A stretch of DNA of 64,000 nucleotides from Deltaproteobacteria bacterium (GTDB lineage: Bacteria; Myxococcota_A; UBA9042; DTJE01), in contig JAKPTZ010000017.1 of the NCBI GenBank assembly GCA_029555025.1, positions 1 through 64,000 of the forward strand, in the 5' to 3' direction. This document shows positions 1 to 9,229 of this stretch, piece by piece. The translations under genes and the position numbers were made by a program. The stretch's first letter is position 1; each line of letters starts with the position of its first letter. The notes beneath the pieces were generated by a model. The model was not told the DNA's origin. It made no database searches and saw nothing but the letters and a program-made list of their open reading frames with translations.

Positions 1-2
1 CG

Positions 3-3000
3 CCCTTCGAAGGGACGTCATGCGATGCCGACGGCAACGGGTGCACGGCCGGGGACAAGTGTGTATCGGGCAACTGCCGGGCTGGAACGGCACCGGACTG
101 CAGCGCGGCAGGCGACCAGTGCAACGTCGGACAGTGCGTAAGCACCGGTTCCGCAACTTATGACTGCACGCCGAACCCGGCGCCGCGCAACGGTTCATCC
201 TGCAACGCCGACAACGACGGCTGCACCGCCGGGGACACGTGCGCGGACGGAACATGCGTCGCGGGAACCGCGCCCGACTGCGGGGTGGCAAGCGACCAGT
301 GCAACGTCGGATTCTGTTCGTCCCTGGGCCCGCAGACGTTCGAATGCAGGAAGAATCCAGTGCCGCTTGACGGCGCCGGCTGCAATGCCGACGGCAACGG
401 CTGCACGGTCGGAGACATGTGCCAGGCCGGAACATGCACCGCCGGTCCCGCACCGGACTGCAGCAGCCTTGACGGCCCGTGCGCCAACGGAATCTGCCAG
501 TCAACGGGGGCGGCCAGCTTCAGATGCACGATTGACTGGACTCCGTTCCAGGACATGGCGTGCAACGCCGACAACAGCGGTTGCACCATCGCGGACAAGT
601 GCCGGTTCGGGACATGCGTCGCCGGCCCCGCCGCGGATTGCTCGGCATTTGCCGATCAGTGCCATGCGGGCGCCTGCGACCCTGACGGGCCAGACGGCTT
701 TACATGCCGGGCCGATGCCGCGGCAAAGGAAGGCGCGCGCTGCAACGCGGACGGAAACGGCTGCACGGTTGGCGACACCTGTGTTTCCGGCACCTGCACG
801 GTGGGCCCGGACGCCGACTGCACGGTCGCGTCGGACGCATGCAACGCCGGTTCCTGCTGGTCCAGCGGACCGAACAGCTTCATTTGCGAAAAGGATCCCG
901 CACCCAGGGAAGGCCTTCCGTGCGACGCCGACGGCGACGGATGCACGGTCGGGGACGCCTGTGTTTCAGGTTCGTGCGCGGCCGGTTCCCGACCGGACTG
1001 TTCGTCCGAATCCGACCAGTGCAACACGGGAATCTGCAAATCCACGTCGAACATGGCCTATGTCTGCATCAAGGATCCCGCCGGATACAACGGCCGGACG
1101 TGCGATGCCGACGACAACGGATGCACCACTTCCGACTACTGCCAGTCCGGGAGCTGCGTGGTCGGCAATCCTGTTGACTGCGGCTGGGCCGACGACCAGT
1201 GCAACATCGGTTACTGCCAGTCCGCCGGTCCTTACGACCACGAGTGCCTGCTTGACCCGTTGCCGCTTCACGGACTTGCATGCAACGCCGACGACGACGG
1301 ATGCACCCTTTCCGACCGTTGCGACGCCGGGGCCTGCGTGGCCGGCCTGCCGGCCGACTGTTCGGAGCTGGACGCTCCCTGCTCGGTTGGAATCTGTGAA
1401 TCGACCGGGGTGTTCTCATTCGCCTGCGTGGCCGACTTCGAACCGTTCCAGGGCGAACCATGCAACGCCGACGACGACGGCTGCACCATGTCGGACGCCT
1501 GCATCCTGGGCGAATGCGTCGAAGGACAGACGGCTGATTGCGGCGAAATGGACGATCAGTGCAACGCGGGGTACTGCCTGTCCGGCGGCCCCGACAGCTT
1601 CTCCTGTCAGAAGGACCCTCGGCCCTTCGAGGGCCTTTCCTGCAACGCGGACGACGACGGATGCACGGCCGGCGATTCGTGCCTGGACGGCGCGTGCGTC
1701 GCGGGGGACACACCGGACTGCTCGGGCGAGACAGATCAGTGCAACGTCGGCACCTGTGTCGCGGCCGGTGCGGACGATTACTTCTGCATGGCCGATCCCT
1801 CGCCACTTGAAGGTCATTCGTGCGATGCCGACACCGACGGTTGCACCATCGGCGACTTCTGCGGGGATGGAACCTGCCATGAAGGCCCGGAGGCCGACTG
1901 CACCATGCAGGACGACCAGTGCAACACCGGCATATGCGAATCCACCGGCTCCGATTCGTTCCAGTGCGTATCCAACCCGATCCCCCACGAAGGCGCGGCG
2001 TGCGACTCGGACGGAAGCGGATGCACGGTCGGCGACGCCTGCGAAGGCGGCGTGTGCGCCGCCGGGGACGTTCCGGACTGCTCTTCGATGACCGATCAGT
2101 GCAACGCCGGCGAATGCAGATCAACCGGCACCGATTCTTTTGTCTGCGTCAAGAACCCGGAACCAAGGGAAAATACCCTCTGCAACGCTGACAGCAACGG
2201 GTGCACGGAAGGTGACCGATGCGTTGCCGGCGCCTGCACGCCGGGTGCGCCGCCGGACTGCTCGGCGGTTGAAAACCAGTGCACCGCCTCAATCTGCCAG
2301 TCCAGGGGGCCAACAACCCACGCCTGCCTTGCGGACACCCAGACGCTTTCGGGAACCGCCTGCGATGACGGCGATCAGTGCTCGACCGGCGACAAGTGCC
2401 AGGTCGGTTCGTGCGTCGGCTCGCCGGTCGTCTGCGCCGATGAATTCACATGCACCACGAACCGGTGCGACGCGAATACGGGGGCCTGCACGGCAACCAC
2501 GGACGACGCAGCCTGCGACGACTCGAACCCCTGCACCGACGACACGTGTTCCGCCCTGTCCGGTTGCGAAAACGTCAACATCCCGGACTGGAGCGAATGC
2601 AGCGGGACGGATTACGCGTGTTTCGCCGGACGCTGCGAACCGACCGGCCCTGGCGACAGGTGCCCCGAACCGATCGTGCTGGAATCGGGAATTCCGATTC
2701 GCGTCAACGCCGGCATGCTCCACCAGTACCTCGTTGTCGAAAGCTCCTGCATGGATCCTGCGCCATCGGGCATCGACGCATTCCTGTCGTTTGTCGCGGA
2801 CGCCGGACACACGTTCACGCTGACGATTGAACCGGACCAGGGTGTCACGGTCGCCGTGGTATTCCGTGAGTCATGCCAGGCCGACTCGACTTGCGCCGCG
2901 GGCGCGCCACCGTCTTCGACCGCATCGACCATCGACCTGCCGCAGGATGCGTCCGGGGAAATCCTTGTCCAGGTCATCTTCACCGACTGCGGCGGCCAGT

Positions 3001-3380
3001 GCCTGCGCAAGGGCGCCGTCCTGACGATAACGGACACGACCCCGGCCGAACCGGCTCCCGAGACTTCCGAAGATACCGTGCAGCCGGATGCCATGGCGGA
3101 AATCGGCCTGGACGCGGCATCCACGGATCTCGCGGAATCCGACTCGACCCGGCCGGACGCCGGGGAACCGCAGGACACGGGCATCGATATGTCGGGAAGC
3201 GACTTTTTGTCGCTCGATGCAAACGACAGAACCGACGACGGCGGCGGAACGGGCGGTGGCGGGTGTTCAAGCTCGGGCGGGTCACACGAACCGATTGCAG
3301 TTCTGTTCTTCCTTGTCGGCTTCTTCATGATCATGTCGGGCGCCGCGAAACGAAGACGGACGAACGAAAAGACGCGATGA
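3..3380 (+). CDS. Secreted Cys-rich repeat protein with C-terminal sorting tail (5' partial)
   Basis: The frame is open from the left edge, so the N-terminus lies outside; about 1125 residues are visible. Thirteen 60-residue repeats, each with eight Cys and an Asp-rich loop such as DADGDGCTVGD, are followed by a further Cys-rich stretch (nt 2361-2640). A beta-rich domain resembling PPC/bacterial pre-peptidase domains comes next (nt 2650-3040), then an Asp/Glu-rich linker. The end has a Gly-Gly-Gly-Gly-Cys-Ser motif, one hydrophobic segment (IAVLFFLVGFFMIMSG) and AKRRR. That tail matches the general plan of MYXO-CTERM/GlyGly-CTERM sorting signals. Even Cys numbers suggest disulfides, and the Asp loops suggest Ca2+ binding as in thrombospondin type 3 repeats. 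I infer a surface-exposed protein; its ligand is unknown. Confidence 0.85.
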   Translation, partial: PFEGTSCDADGNGCTAGDKCVSGNCRAGTAPDCSAAGDQCNVGQCVSTGSATYDCTPNPAPRNGSSCNADNDGCTAGDTCADGTCVAGTAPDCGVASDQCNVGFCSSLGPQTFECRKNPVPLDGAGCNADGNGCTVGDMCQAGTCTAGPAPDCSSLDGPCANGICQSTGAASFRCTIDWTPFQDMACNADNSGCTIADKCRFGTCVAGPAADCSAFADQCHAGACDPDGPDGFTCRADAAAKEGARCNADGNGCTVGDTCVSGTCTVGPDADCTVASDACNAGSCWSSGPNSFICEKDPAPREGLPCDADGDGCTVGDACVSGSCAAGSRPDCSSESDQCNTGICKSTSNMAYVCIKDPAGYNGRTCDADDNGCTTSDYCQSGSCVVGNPVDCGWADDQCNIGYCQSAGPYDHECLLDPLPLHGLACNADDDGCTLSDRCDAGACVAGLPADCSELDAPCSVGICESTGVFSFACVADFEPFQGEPCNADDDGCTMSDACILGECVEGQTADCGEMDDQCNAGYCLSGGPDSFSCQKDPRPFEGLSCNADDDGCTAGDSCLDGACVAGDTPDCSGETDQCNVGTCVAAGADDYFCMADPSPLEGHSCDADTDGCTIGDFCGDGTCHEGPEADCTMQDDQCNTGICESTGSDSFQCVSNPIPHEGAACDSDGSGCTVGDACEGGVCAAGDVPDCSSMTDQCNAGECRSTGTDSFVCVKNPEPRENTLCNADSNGCTEGDRCVAGACTPGAPPDCSAVENQCTASICQSRGPTTHACLADTQTLSGTACDDGDQCSTGDKCQVGSCVGSPVVCADEFTCTTNRCDANTGACTATTDDAACDDSNPCTDDTCSALSGCENVNIPDWSECSGTDYACFAGRCEPTGPGDRCPEPIVLESGIPIRVNAGMLHQYLVVESSCMDPAPSGIDAFLSFVADAGHTFTLTIEPDQGVTVAVVFRESCQADSTCAAGAPPSSTASTIDLPQDASGEILVQVIFTDCGGQCLRKGAVLTITDTTPAEPAPETSEDTVQPDAMAEIGLDAASTDLAESDSTRPDAGEPQDTGIDMSGSDFLSLDANDRTDDGGGTGGGGCSSSGGSHEPIAVLFFLVGFFMIMSGAAKRRRTNEKTR
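21..2360 (+). repeat. 13 tandem 180-bp repeats inside a coding sequence
   Basis: A unit beginning with a TGC-rAy-GCx codon run recurs at 21, 201, 381, 561 and so on up to 2181, with a partial copy from 2361. Every period is exactly 180 bp (60 codons), with no insertion or deletion across 13 units. The copies differ at many silent and coding positions, so the duplication is old and its length is conserved by selection rather than by recent copying. Confidence 0.95.
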
Positions 3381-3398
3381 CGTGACCCCTGGACGCGG

Positions 3399-4379
3399 TC
3401 AGCGCTGCGGCATGCCAAGCACCATTCTGTCGATGGCGTTTTTCGGGGCCGGGTAGTACGCCCTGGCGGCATCCCAGTCGAGCCAGGCTTCGGCAATGGC
3501 AAGAACCCTGTCGGGACCGGCCTTGTGCGCGAATGCGACAAGTTCATCCTTCATGTCGCCGTTTGAAAGATCGTCCAGGGAAACCCCGGAAACGACCGCA
3601 AGCAGGTCACGCGCGACCGATTCAAGGATAAGGCGATACACGTCGCCACCGTCGCGATCGACAGGAACGCCGTCGGAAAACTGCAGCCTGACCCTGTCGG
3701 GCTGATCCACCAGCGAAAGGAATGCCTTGATGAAATCCCGCCTTTCTGCCAGCGCCTGGCTGTCGAGCAGCCGGAAGGCCTGGCCAGGACACCCGGAACA
3801 CATCGCTGCGGCACAGGCGGCCACGTCGGGCTCGATCCCTCGCGCCGACACCAGCAGTTCGATGATTGCCGAAGTTGGAACCGGCCCGAACGGGATCTGG
3901 AAGCTTCGCGAAAGAACCGTTCGCGGCAATGTGTCGGGACTTGATGTGATCAGGATGAACAGCGTTCCGGCCGGCGGTTCCTCCAGCGACTTCAGCGCGG
4001 CATTCGCCGCCTCGGTGTTCATGGCGTGGGCATCGTCGATGACAAGCACCTTCCATGGACCGATGACCGGCTGGTACTGCAGGCGTGGCATCGCGTCCCG
4101 AACCGCGTCAATCTTGATGACGCCCTTGTCGGGTTCCAGAATTTCGAGATCGACGTACCTTCCTTCGTCCATGCTGCGGCAGTTCGAACAGATTCCGCAC
4201 GAATCGCCGTCGCGACGATCCCTGCACAGCAGGTACGAAACGAATGCCATGGCCATCGTCTTCTTGCCGACGCCGTCACGGCCATGAAAGAGGATGGTCG
4301 GGGCCACGCGCCCGGTATCGACGGCGCGCCGCAGCACGTGCGCCACGCCCTCATTCCCGATTACGGAAGAAAACTTCAT
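3399..4379 (-). CDS. holB: DNA polymerase III subunit delta' (HolB)
   Basis: This is an AAA+ clamp-loader subunit of 326 residues that helps load the beta clamp (DnaN, encoded at 23116-24240). The Walker A site is GRDGVGKK (33-40). A zinc-module Cys set follows at 52, 61, 64 and 67. The SRC-like arginine motif appears as LSRSF. The frame extends upstream to 4619, but the start MKFSSVIGNE is chosen because family homology begins there, and it leaves 80 bp to speE. GTG/ATG codons at about 4403 are alternatives. A DnaX gamma/tau assignment is less likely because the protein is short and has no C-terminal tau region. Confidence 0.88.
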   Translation of the reverse strand: MKFSSVIGNEGVAHVLRRAVDTGRVAPTILFHGRDGVGKKTMAMAFVSYLLCRDRRDGDSCGICSNCRSMDEGRYVDLEILEPDKGVIKIDAVRDAMPRLQYQPVIGPWKVLVIDDAHAMNTEAANAALKSLEEPPAGTLFILITSSPDTLPRTVLSRSFQIPFGPVPTSAIIELLVSARGIEPDVAACAAAMCSGCPGQAFRLLDSQALAERRDFIKAFLSLVDQPDRVRLQFSDGVPVDRDGGDVYRLILESVARDLLAVVSGVSLDDLSNGDMKDELVAFAHKAGPDRVLAIAEAWLDWDAARAYYPAPKNAIDRMVLGMPQR

Positions 4380-4459
4380 CGAAACCCCGGGGGGAACAAC
4401 CATCGCAACGGTAATCGCTGCGGCGGCATCAGTCAATCCGGTAGTGGGCGTGCCGAGAT

Positions 4460-5305
4460 TCAGAAGCGATCGCGGGATGGATCCATCAGCCGGCTGTAAA
4501 GAAAATCCGGGAGGAAGCATCCGGAGTGGATTTCGTCGCAGTAATACCTTGTTCCGGCAACGGTCGGGCGCACCTTCGCGCGACAGCCCCGGCCCTTGTG
4601 GCCGACGGCGAAGCACCACCAGTTGCCGCCGTAGGTCGCAATCGGGGCGGTGTAAAGGTCGGCGTGACCAAAGACGTCGCGCATCGTGTTCTGGACATCC
4701 CGCACTATGGGAAAGTGGAAATGAAGCGATTCCGAAAGCGTCACGAAAAGTCCGTCATCCGTCAGCACGCGATTGACGTCGCCAAAGAACTGCTGGGAAA
4801 ACAGCACCTTCGCCATGCCGACGATGTCCGTGCTGTCAACGACCACCAGATCGGCGCGCCCGTCGAAATTTCTCAGGAACGCGGCCCCGTCCTCGTGCAG
4901 CACCCGGACCCTTGGGTCGGACAGCCCGCACGATACCCCGGGAAAGTACTCCTTCGAAAGCCTGGTGACTTCCGGATCGATGTCAACCAGCCACACGTTC
5001 TTCACGCAGTCGTGCCGCACGACCTCGCGGACCGCCCCGCCGTCGCCGCCGCCAATCACGATCACGTTTTCGGGCTGCGGCCTGGAATGCAGCGGCACGT
5101 GGGCCAGCATCTCGTGATAGAAGAATTCGTCCCTTTCGGTAAGCTGGACGACCCCGTCAAGGATCATGATGCGCCCGAAGAAGGGATTCGTGATGACCTG
5201 GTATTCCTGGAAATCGGAACGTCCGCTGCACAGGACCTGATCAACCTGGTACCCGTACTGGATCGGGGCGTAAGGATCCCTTTCGACAAACCTTCCTTCA
5301 GACAT
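4460..5305 (-). CDS. speE: Spermidine synthase (polyamine aminopropyltransferase)
   Basis: The enzyme transfers aminopropyl from decarboxylated S-adenosylmethionine to putrescine. The protein has about 281 residues, the family length. Diagnostic motifs are the N-terminal LDGVVQLTERDEFFYHEML block, the SAM-binding GGGDGGAVRE loop, the VDIDPEV strand and the catalytic VVDSTD loop, which ends in Ile rather than the usual Pro. The ATG at 5305 follows AGGTG and is preferred over the GTG at 5311. It lies 18 bp after the lspA stop and is probably co-transcribed with ileS and lspA. No speD is in the window. Confidence 0.93.
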   Translation of the reverse strand: MSEGRFVERDPYAPIQYGYQVDQVLCSGRSDFQEYQVITNPFFGRIMILDGVVQLTERDEFFYHEMLAHVPLHSRPQPENVIVIGGGDGGAVREVVRHDCVKNVWLVDIDPEVTRLSKEYFPGVSCGLSDPRVRVLHEDGAAFLRNFDGRADLVVVDSTDIVGMAKVLFSQQFFGDVNRVLTDDGLFVTLSESLHFHFPIVRDVQNTMRDVFGHADLYTAPIATYGGNWWCFAVGHKGRGCRAKVRPTVAGTRYYCDEIHSGCFLPDFLYSRLMDPSRDRF

Positions 5306-5323
5306 GGGCACACCTGCGGATGG

Positions 5324-6337
5324 TCAGGCGGAACGGGACTTCTTTGAACCGTTCGGCCAGAAAATGGAAAAGGCCAGAAGGACGATCACGCCGCCAGTGA
5401 TGCCGATATCGGCGATGTTGTATTTCGGCCAGTGATAGTCGCGCCAGTACATGTGGATGAAATCGACGACATACGTAAGCGTCACGCGGTCGCCGTAATT
5501 GCCGATCGCGCCGCCGAGCACCGCACCCAGAGCAACCGTCAGCAACCAGCTTTCCGAAGGCGGCCGGACGATCATGTAACCAAGCGCCAGGATTGCCACA
5601 ATCCCGAAAGTCAGGAAGATGGCCAGGCGCAGCTTTGCGTCAAGCCACAAAAGCATCGAGAACGCCCCGGCAGGGTTCTCGGCGTAAGAATACTCCCAGA
5701 ACCCTTCGACAACGGTCACGGTCCGTTCGGCCAGCAGGTACGTCGCCCCGGGCTCGACCGGGGAGTCAGGTTCCACCTGCACCAGCCCGGTCCTGGGCAC
5801 CACGAACAGGCCTTCCCGGATGGTGCGGTCAACGGTGCGCTTCGATTCGGCCGGGATCCGCTCAAGGATGAAATCGCGCACCGTTACCGACGACAGTTCC
5901 TGCTGAACCTGCTTCGCGACGGTCGCCGGATCGGATTCCGGGGCCGCCCGCGAAACCAGACGCTTCACGATCTGCGAGTCAAGACGTTGAACCCGGCGCG
6001 CAAAACGGCCATCCGGGTCAAATGCAAGAAAGCCTTCAACCGCGAATCCGGATTTGTTATCCAGTTCATGCACCTTGTCGGTCGGTTCGATCGCAACCTT
6101 GTCGGGAAGCTTGAAAAGGATCCCCTGGAGTCCGGCGTCCTTCATCTCGGGAAACCGCTGCCTGACCGCATCCCCGACAGTCGCCGCGCCTGCCGCCGGT
6201 TTCACCGCGAGCATGTGGCCCCAGTTCGCCAGGTTGTCTTCCGCCCATCGCTTGGTAATCACGTCGGGAATCAGGAAGGCCGCCGTCACCGCGATGATGA
6301 CAAATGCCCTGACGATTCTCTTCTGACCGGTCTTCAT
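5324..6337 (-). CDS. lspA: Lipoprotein signal peptidase with a large periplasmic insertion
   Basis: This membrane aspartyl protease cleaves diacylglyceryl-prolipoproteins. At 337 residues it is about twice the usual 150-180. TM1 (about 9-28) ends in the family's IPDVITKRW motif. Residues of about 35-208 form an extra domain between TM1 and the conserved ENPAGAFS loop (220-227). Three further TM segments follow, with GNYGDR (280-284), the catalytic Asp292 (VVDFI) and Asp310 (NIADIGI). The core is therefore intact. The start is the ATG preceded by AAGGGGAACCAG, 11 bp after ileS. The inserted domain is unrecognised; it contains no obvious second protease motif. Confidence 0.88.
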   Translation of the reverse strand: MKTGQKRIVRAFVIIAVTAAFLIPDVITKRWAEDNLANWGHMLAVKPAAGAATVGDAVRQRFPEMKDAGLQGILFKLPDKVAIEPTDKVHELDNKSGFAVEGFLAFDPDGRFARRVQRLDSQIVKRLVSRAAPESDPATVAKQVQQELSSVTVRDFILERIPAESKRTVDRTIREGLFVVPRTGLVQVEPDSPVEPGATYLLAERTVTVVEGFWEYSYAENPAGAFSMLLWLDAKLRLAIFLTFGIVAILALGYMIVRPPSESWLLTVALGAVLGGAIGNYGDRVTLTYVVDFIHMYWRDYHWPKYNIADIGITGGVIVLLAFSIFWPNGSKKSRSA

Positions 6338-6348
6338 CTGGTTCCCCT

Positions 6349-9144
6349 TCATCCAATGCTGTCGATCACGTCGGCACACCTGGTGCACAAATCCGGATGG
6401 GATTCGACCGAACCGACGGTTTCAAAGTAATTCCAGCACCTTGCGCAACGCTCGCCGACAATCGGCGTAACGACCGCCTCGGCCGCGACGTCCGGGGCGA
6501 TTGAATCGACCCTCTCAACCGTGGTTCTGGACACGACGAAAAGTTCCGGAAGAATGTCCGCGAACCTGGCCACGACCCTGTCGTGCTCTCCACCAGCCTT
6601 GACGCGAACCAGGACCGACGCCTCGAGTGGGTGTCCGATATCGCGGGCCGCCCTCTTTTCTTCCAGGTTCTTCAGAACGACATCCCTGACTTCACGCAGC
6701 AGCGCCATGTCAGCCAGCAGTTCGGCCTCCTTCGGGAAGGCGTCCGCGCAAGGCAGCCCCGACAGCAGGACCGAATCCGGTGAACCCGGCATGCGTCTGT
6801 GATGGGACCACGCTTCCTCCATAGTGAAGGAAAGCACCGGCGCCATCAGCCGAATCATCGCATCCAGCATCCTGTAGATCGCCGTCTGGGCCGATCTCCT
6901 GTCGCGACCGGCCGGGTGGGAACAGTAGAGCCTGTCCTTCGTGATATCCAGGTAGAACTGCGAAAGATCCGAAACCATGAACGCAAGGATCGTCCTGACG
7001 ACATTGTGGAACTCGTATCCGTCATACGATTCGCGAACCTTCGCGACGACTTCGCCGAACCGCGCCAGCGCCCACCGATCCTGTTCCAGAAGTTCCGAAT
7101 CCGGAATGGCGTCGGCCACGGGATCGAAATCCGAAATAACGCCGAGCATGAAGCGCGTGGTGTTGCGGATCTTGCGGTACGCCTCGACAAGCCTGGTCAG
7201 GATTTCCTGAGAAAGCCGGATGTCGTCCCGATAATCCTCGGCCGCGGTCCACAGGCGCAGCACGTCCGCGCCGTCGCGGTCGATGATCTTCGCGGGGTCG
7301 ATGTAGTTGCCCTCGGACTTCGACAGCTTGCGCCCGTTGCCGTCAACGACGAATCCGTGTGTCAGTACCGCCCTGAACGGGGCCTGCTGCCTCGTTCCAA
7401 CCGACGCCAGCAGCGAGGACTGGAACCATCCGCGGTGCTGGTCGCTGCCTTCCAGGTAAAGGTCGGTCCTGACGTTGTCGCCGTAACGTCTTTCCATGAC
7501 GGCCGCATACGAAACGCCGGAATCGAACCAGACGTCCAGGATGTCGCGAACCTTCTGCAGGTCGGTCGAACCGCACGCCGAGCACTTCCATCCCTGAGGC
7601 ACAAGGTCGGCAAGTTCCCGGTCGAACCAGGCGTCGGCGCCTTCGCTTTCGAAGATGTCGGCGACATGGTTGATGAAATCCTGAGACGTATCGACCTGGC
7701 CGCACTTGTTGCAGATGGTGCCGGCAATCGGGACGCCCCAGTGGCGCTGGCGGGAAACGCACCAGTCCGGACGGGACTTGAGCATGCCGGTGATACGGTC
7801 GCGGCCCCAGGACGGGATGAACTTCACTGACTCCAGCGAATCAAGCGCCGCCTTGCGCAGACCGGATCGGTCAACCGTGATGAACCACTGCGGCGTGGCC
7901 CTGAAAATGACGGGGTTTTTCGACCGCCAGCAATGCGGATACTGGTGCGCGTATCTGGCCTTGCCAAGCAGCATGCCCTTCGATTCCAGCAGCTTGATCA
8001 CGTCCTCGTCGCACGAAAAGACCATCCGGCCCTCGAATTCCGGGACGTCGGAAGTGAAACAGCCTCGCGCGTTGACGGGGGCGTACGGTTCCAGCCCGTA
8101 CCTGGCGCCGACGATGTAGTCGTCCTCGCCGAATCCCGGGGCCGTGTGTACGCAGCCGGTGCCGGTTTCCATGGTGACGTGCTCGCCGACAATCAGCAAC
8201 GAATCGCGATCGATGAACGGATGACGGCACGCGGCCTTTTCAAGCACGCTGCCCTCGAAGGTCGCGATGACCTCGCCCATCGGGTGCCCGGTCCTCGCAT
8301 GGAAGTCCTCGCGCAGGGCCTCGGCCATGACCCAGACGTCGCCACCGACATCCTCGGCGATGTAAGTCGCGGCCGGATCCAGCGCGATGGCCAGGTTTGA
8401 CGGCAGCGTCCATGGAGTTGTCGTCCAGATTATGACGCCGCCCGAACGCCCCTTCAGGGCCGGAATCCTTTCGCCGACACTGTCGGCAAACGGGAACTTC
8501 ACGTAAATCGATGGCGACGTGGCTTCCTTGTATTCGACTTCCGCATCGGCCAGCGCGGTTTCGCACTCGTGGCACCAGAAGACCGGCTTGTGCCCCAGGA
8601 CTACGTCGCCGCGGCCGACAAAGCGGCCGAACTCACGCAACGTCTTCGCCTCGTAATCGTGCGTCATCGTCAGGTACGGGTTTTCCCATTCGGCAAGAAC
8701 GCCTAGGCGCTTGAACTCGGCCCGCTGGGTATCGACCCACTCGCGGGCATAGTCCCTGCACCTGTGGCGCAGTTCGGACGGATTCGCCCTTGCCTTTTCG
8801 CGCCCGACGACCTTTTCGACGGCATGCTCGATCGGCAGCCCGTGGCAGTCCCATCCAGGCCTGTTTTCACACCTGTGTCCGGTCATGTTGGCCGTCTTGA
8901 CGACGATATCCTTCAAGACCTTGTTCAGGATGTGCCCATGATGGATATGCCCGTTCGCATAAGGCGGACCGTCGTGGAAAAGGAACGGTTCCGCCGAAAC
9001 GGCGCCTTCCATCATCCGTTCGTATATCCGGTTCTGCTCCCAGAATTTAAGAAATTCGGGTTCTTTCTCTTTCAGATTGGCCTTCATCGGGAAGGATGTT
9101 CCAGGAAGGCATAAGGTCGCTTTGTAGTCCTTTTCGTCGCCCAT
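6349..9144 (-). CDS. ileS: Isoleucyl-tRNA synthetase
   Basis: This class I synthetase charges tRNA-Ile and edits Val. Its 931 residues match bacterial IleRS. The HIGH signature is HIHHGH (about 65-70) and the KMSKS loop is KLSKSEGN. A C-terminal zinc knuckle is seen as CARCW and LCTRCAD. The frame starts at an ATG with GGGGGC upstream. A promoter sits in the 85-bp gap after glyA, so the ileS-lspA-speE-holB group probably has its own transcript. The ileS-lspA pairing is common in bacteria. Confidence 0.96.
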   Translation of the reverse strand: MGDEKDYKATLCLPGTSFPMKANLKEKEPEFLKFWEQNRIYERMMEGAVSAEPFLFHDGPPYANGHIHHGHILNKVLKDIVVKTANMTGHRCENRPGWDCHGLPIEHAVEKVVGREKARANPSELRHRCRDYAREWVDTQRAEFKRLGVLAEWENPYLTMTHDYEAKTLREFGRFVGRGDVVLGHKPVFWCHECETALADAEVEYKEATSPSIYVKFPFADSVGERIPALKGRSGGVIIWTTTPWTLPSNLAIALDPAATYIAEDVGGDVWVMAEALREDFHARTGHPMGEVIATFEGSVLEKAACRHPFIDRDSLLIVGEHVTMETGTGCVHTAPGFGEDDYIVGARYGLEPYAPVNARGCFTSDVPEFEGRMVFSCDEDVIKLLESKGMLLGKARYAHQYPHCWRSKNPVIFRATPQWFITVDRSGLRKAALDSLESVKFIPSWGRDRITGMLKSRPDWCVSRQRHWGVPIAGTICNKCGQVDTSQDFINHVADIFESEGADAWFDRELADLVPQGWKCSACGSTDLQKVRDILDVWFDSGVSYAAVMERRYGDNVRTDLYLEGSDQHRGWFQSSLLASVGTRQQAPFRAVLTHGFVVDGNGRKLSKSEGNYIDPAKIIDRDGADVLRLWTAAEDYRDDIRLSQEILTRLVEAYRKIRNTTRFMLGVISDFDPVADAIPDSELLEQDRWALARFGEVVAKVRESYDGYEFHNVVRTILAFMVSDLSQFYLDITKDRLYCSHPAGRDRRSAQTAIYRMLDAMIRLMAPVLSFTMEEAWSHHRRMPGSPDSVLLSGLPCADAFPKEAELLADMALLREVRDVVLKNLEEKRAARDIGHPLEASVLVRVKAGGEHDRVVARFADILPELFVVSRTTVERVDSIAPDVAAEAVVTPIVGERCARCWNYFETVGSVESHPDLCTRCADVIDSIG

Positions 9145-9193
9145 TGGCGCCCCCGTTCAATGCCCGTCGGGCATGTCAGAAAAACCGCGCAAA

Positions 9194-9221
9194 ACTCTAG
9201 CAATATCGCTGGAAAAGTCAA
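9194..9221 (-). promoter_or_regulatory. Predicted sigma-70 promoter of ileS
   Basis: Read on the minus strand: TTGACT (9216-9221), a 16-bp spacer, then TAGAGT (9194-9199). The leader then holds a short perfect inverted repeat, ATGCCC-GTC-GGGCAT (9160-9174), before the ribosome site. No T-box features are visible. Confidence 0.6.
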
Positions 9222-9229
9222 TTACGGGG

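Noticed and set aside
160-2091. Long Arg/Pro/Thr-rich open frame (643 codons) inside the repeat gene
   Set aside because: It is a frame-shifted reading of the 180-bp repeats; high GC and the absence of stops in a repeated unit keep it open. It has no start signal and an unnatural composition.
1069-2124. Arg-rich open frame on the minus strand of the repeat gene
   Set aside because: It is a shadow of the same repeats, with no family similarity and no ribosome site.
21-2360. CRISPR-like array
   Set aside because: The units are 180 bp, coding, diverged and without spacers.
9145-9193. T-box riboswitch in the ileS leader
   Set aside because: The leader after the predicted promoter is only about 40 nt, too short for a T-box, and it lacks the AGGGUGGNACCGCG motif.
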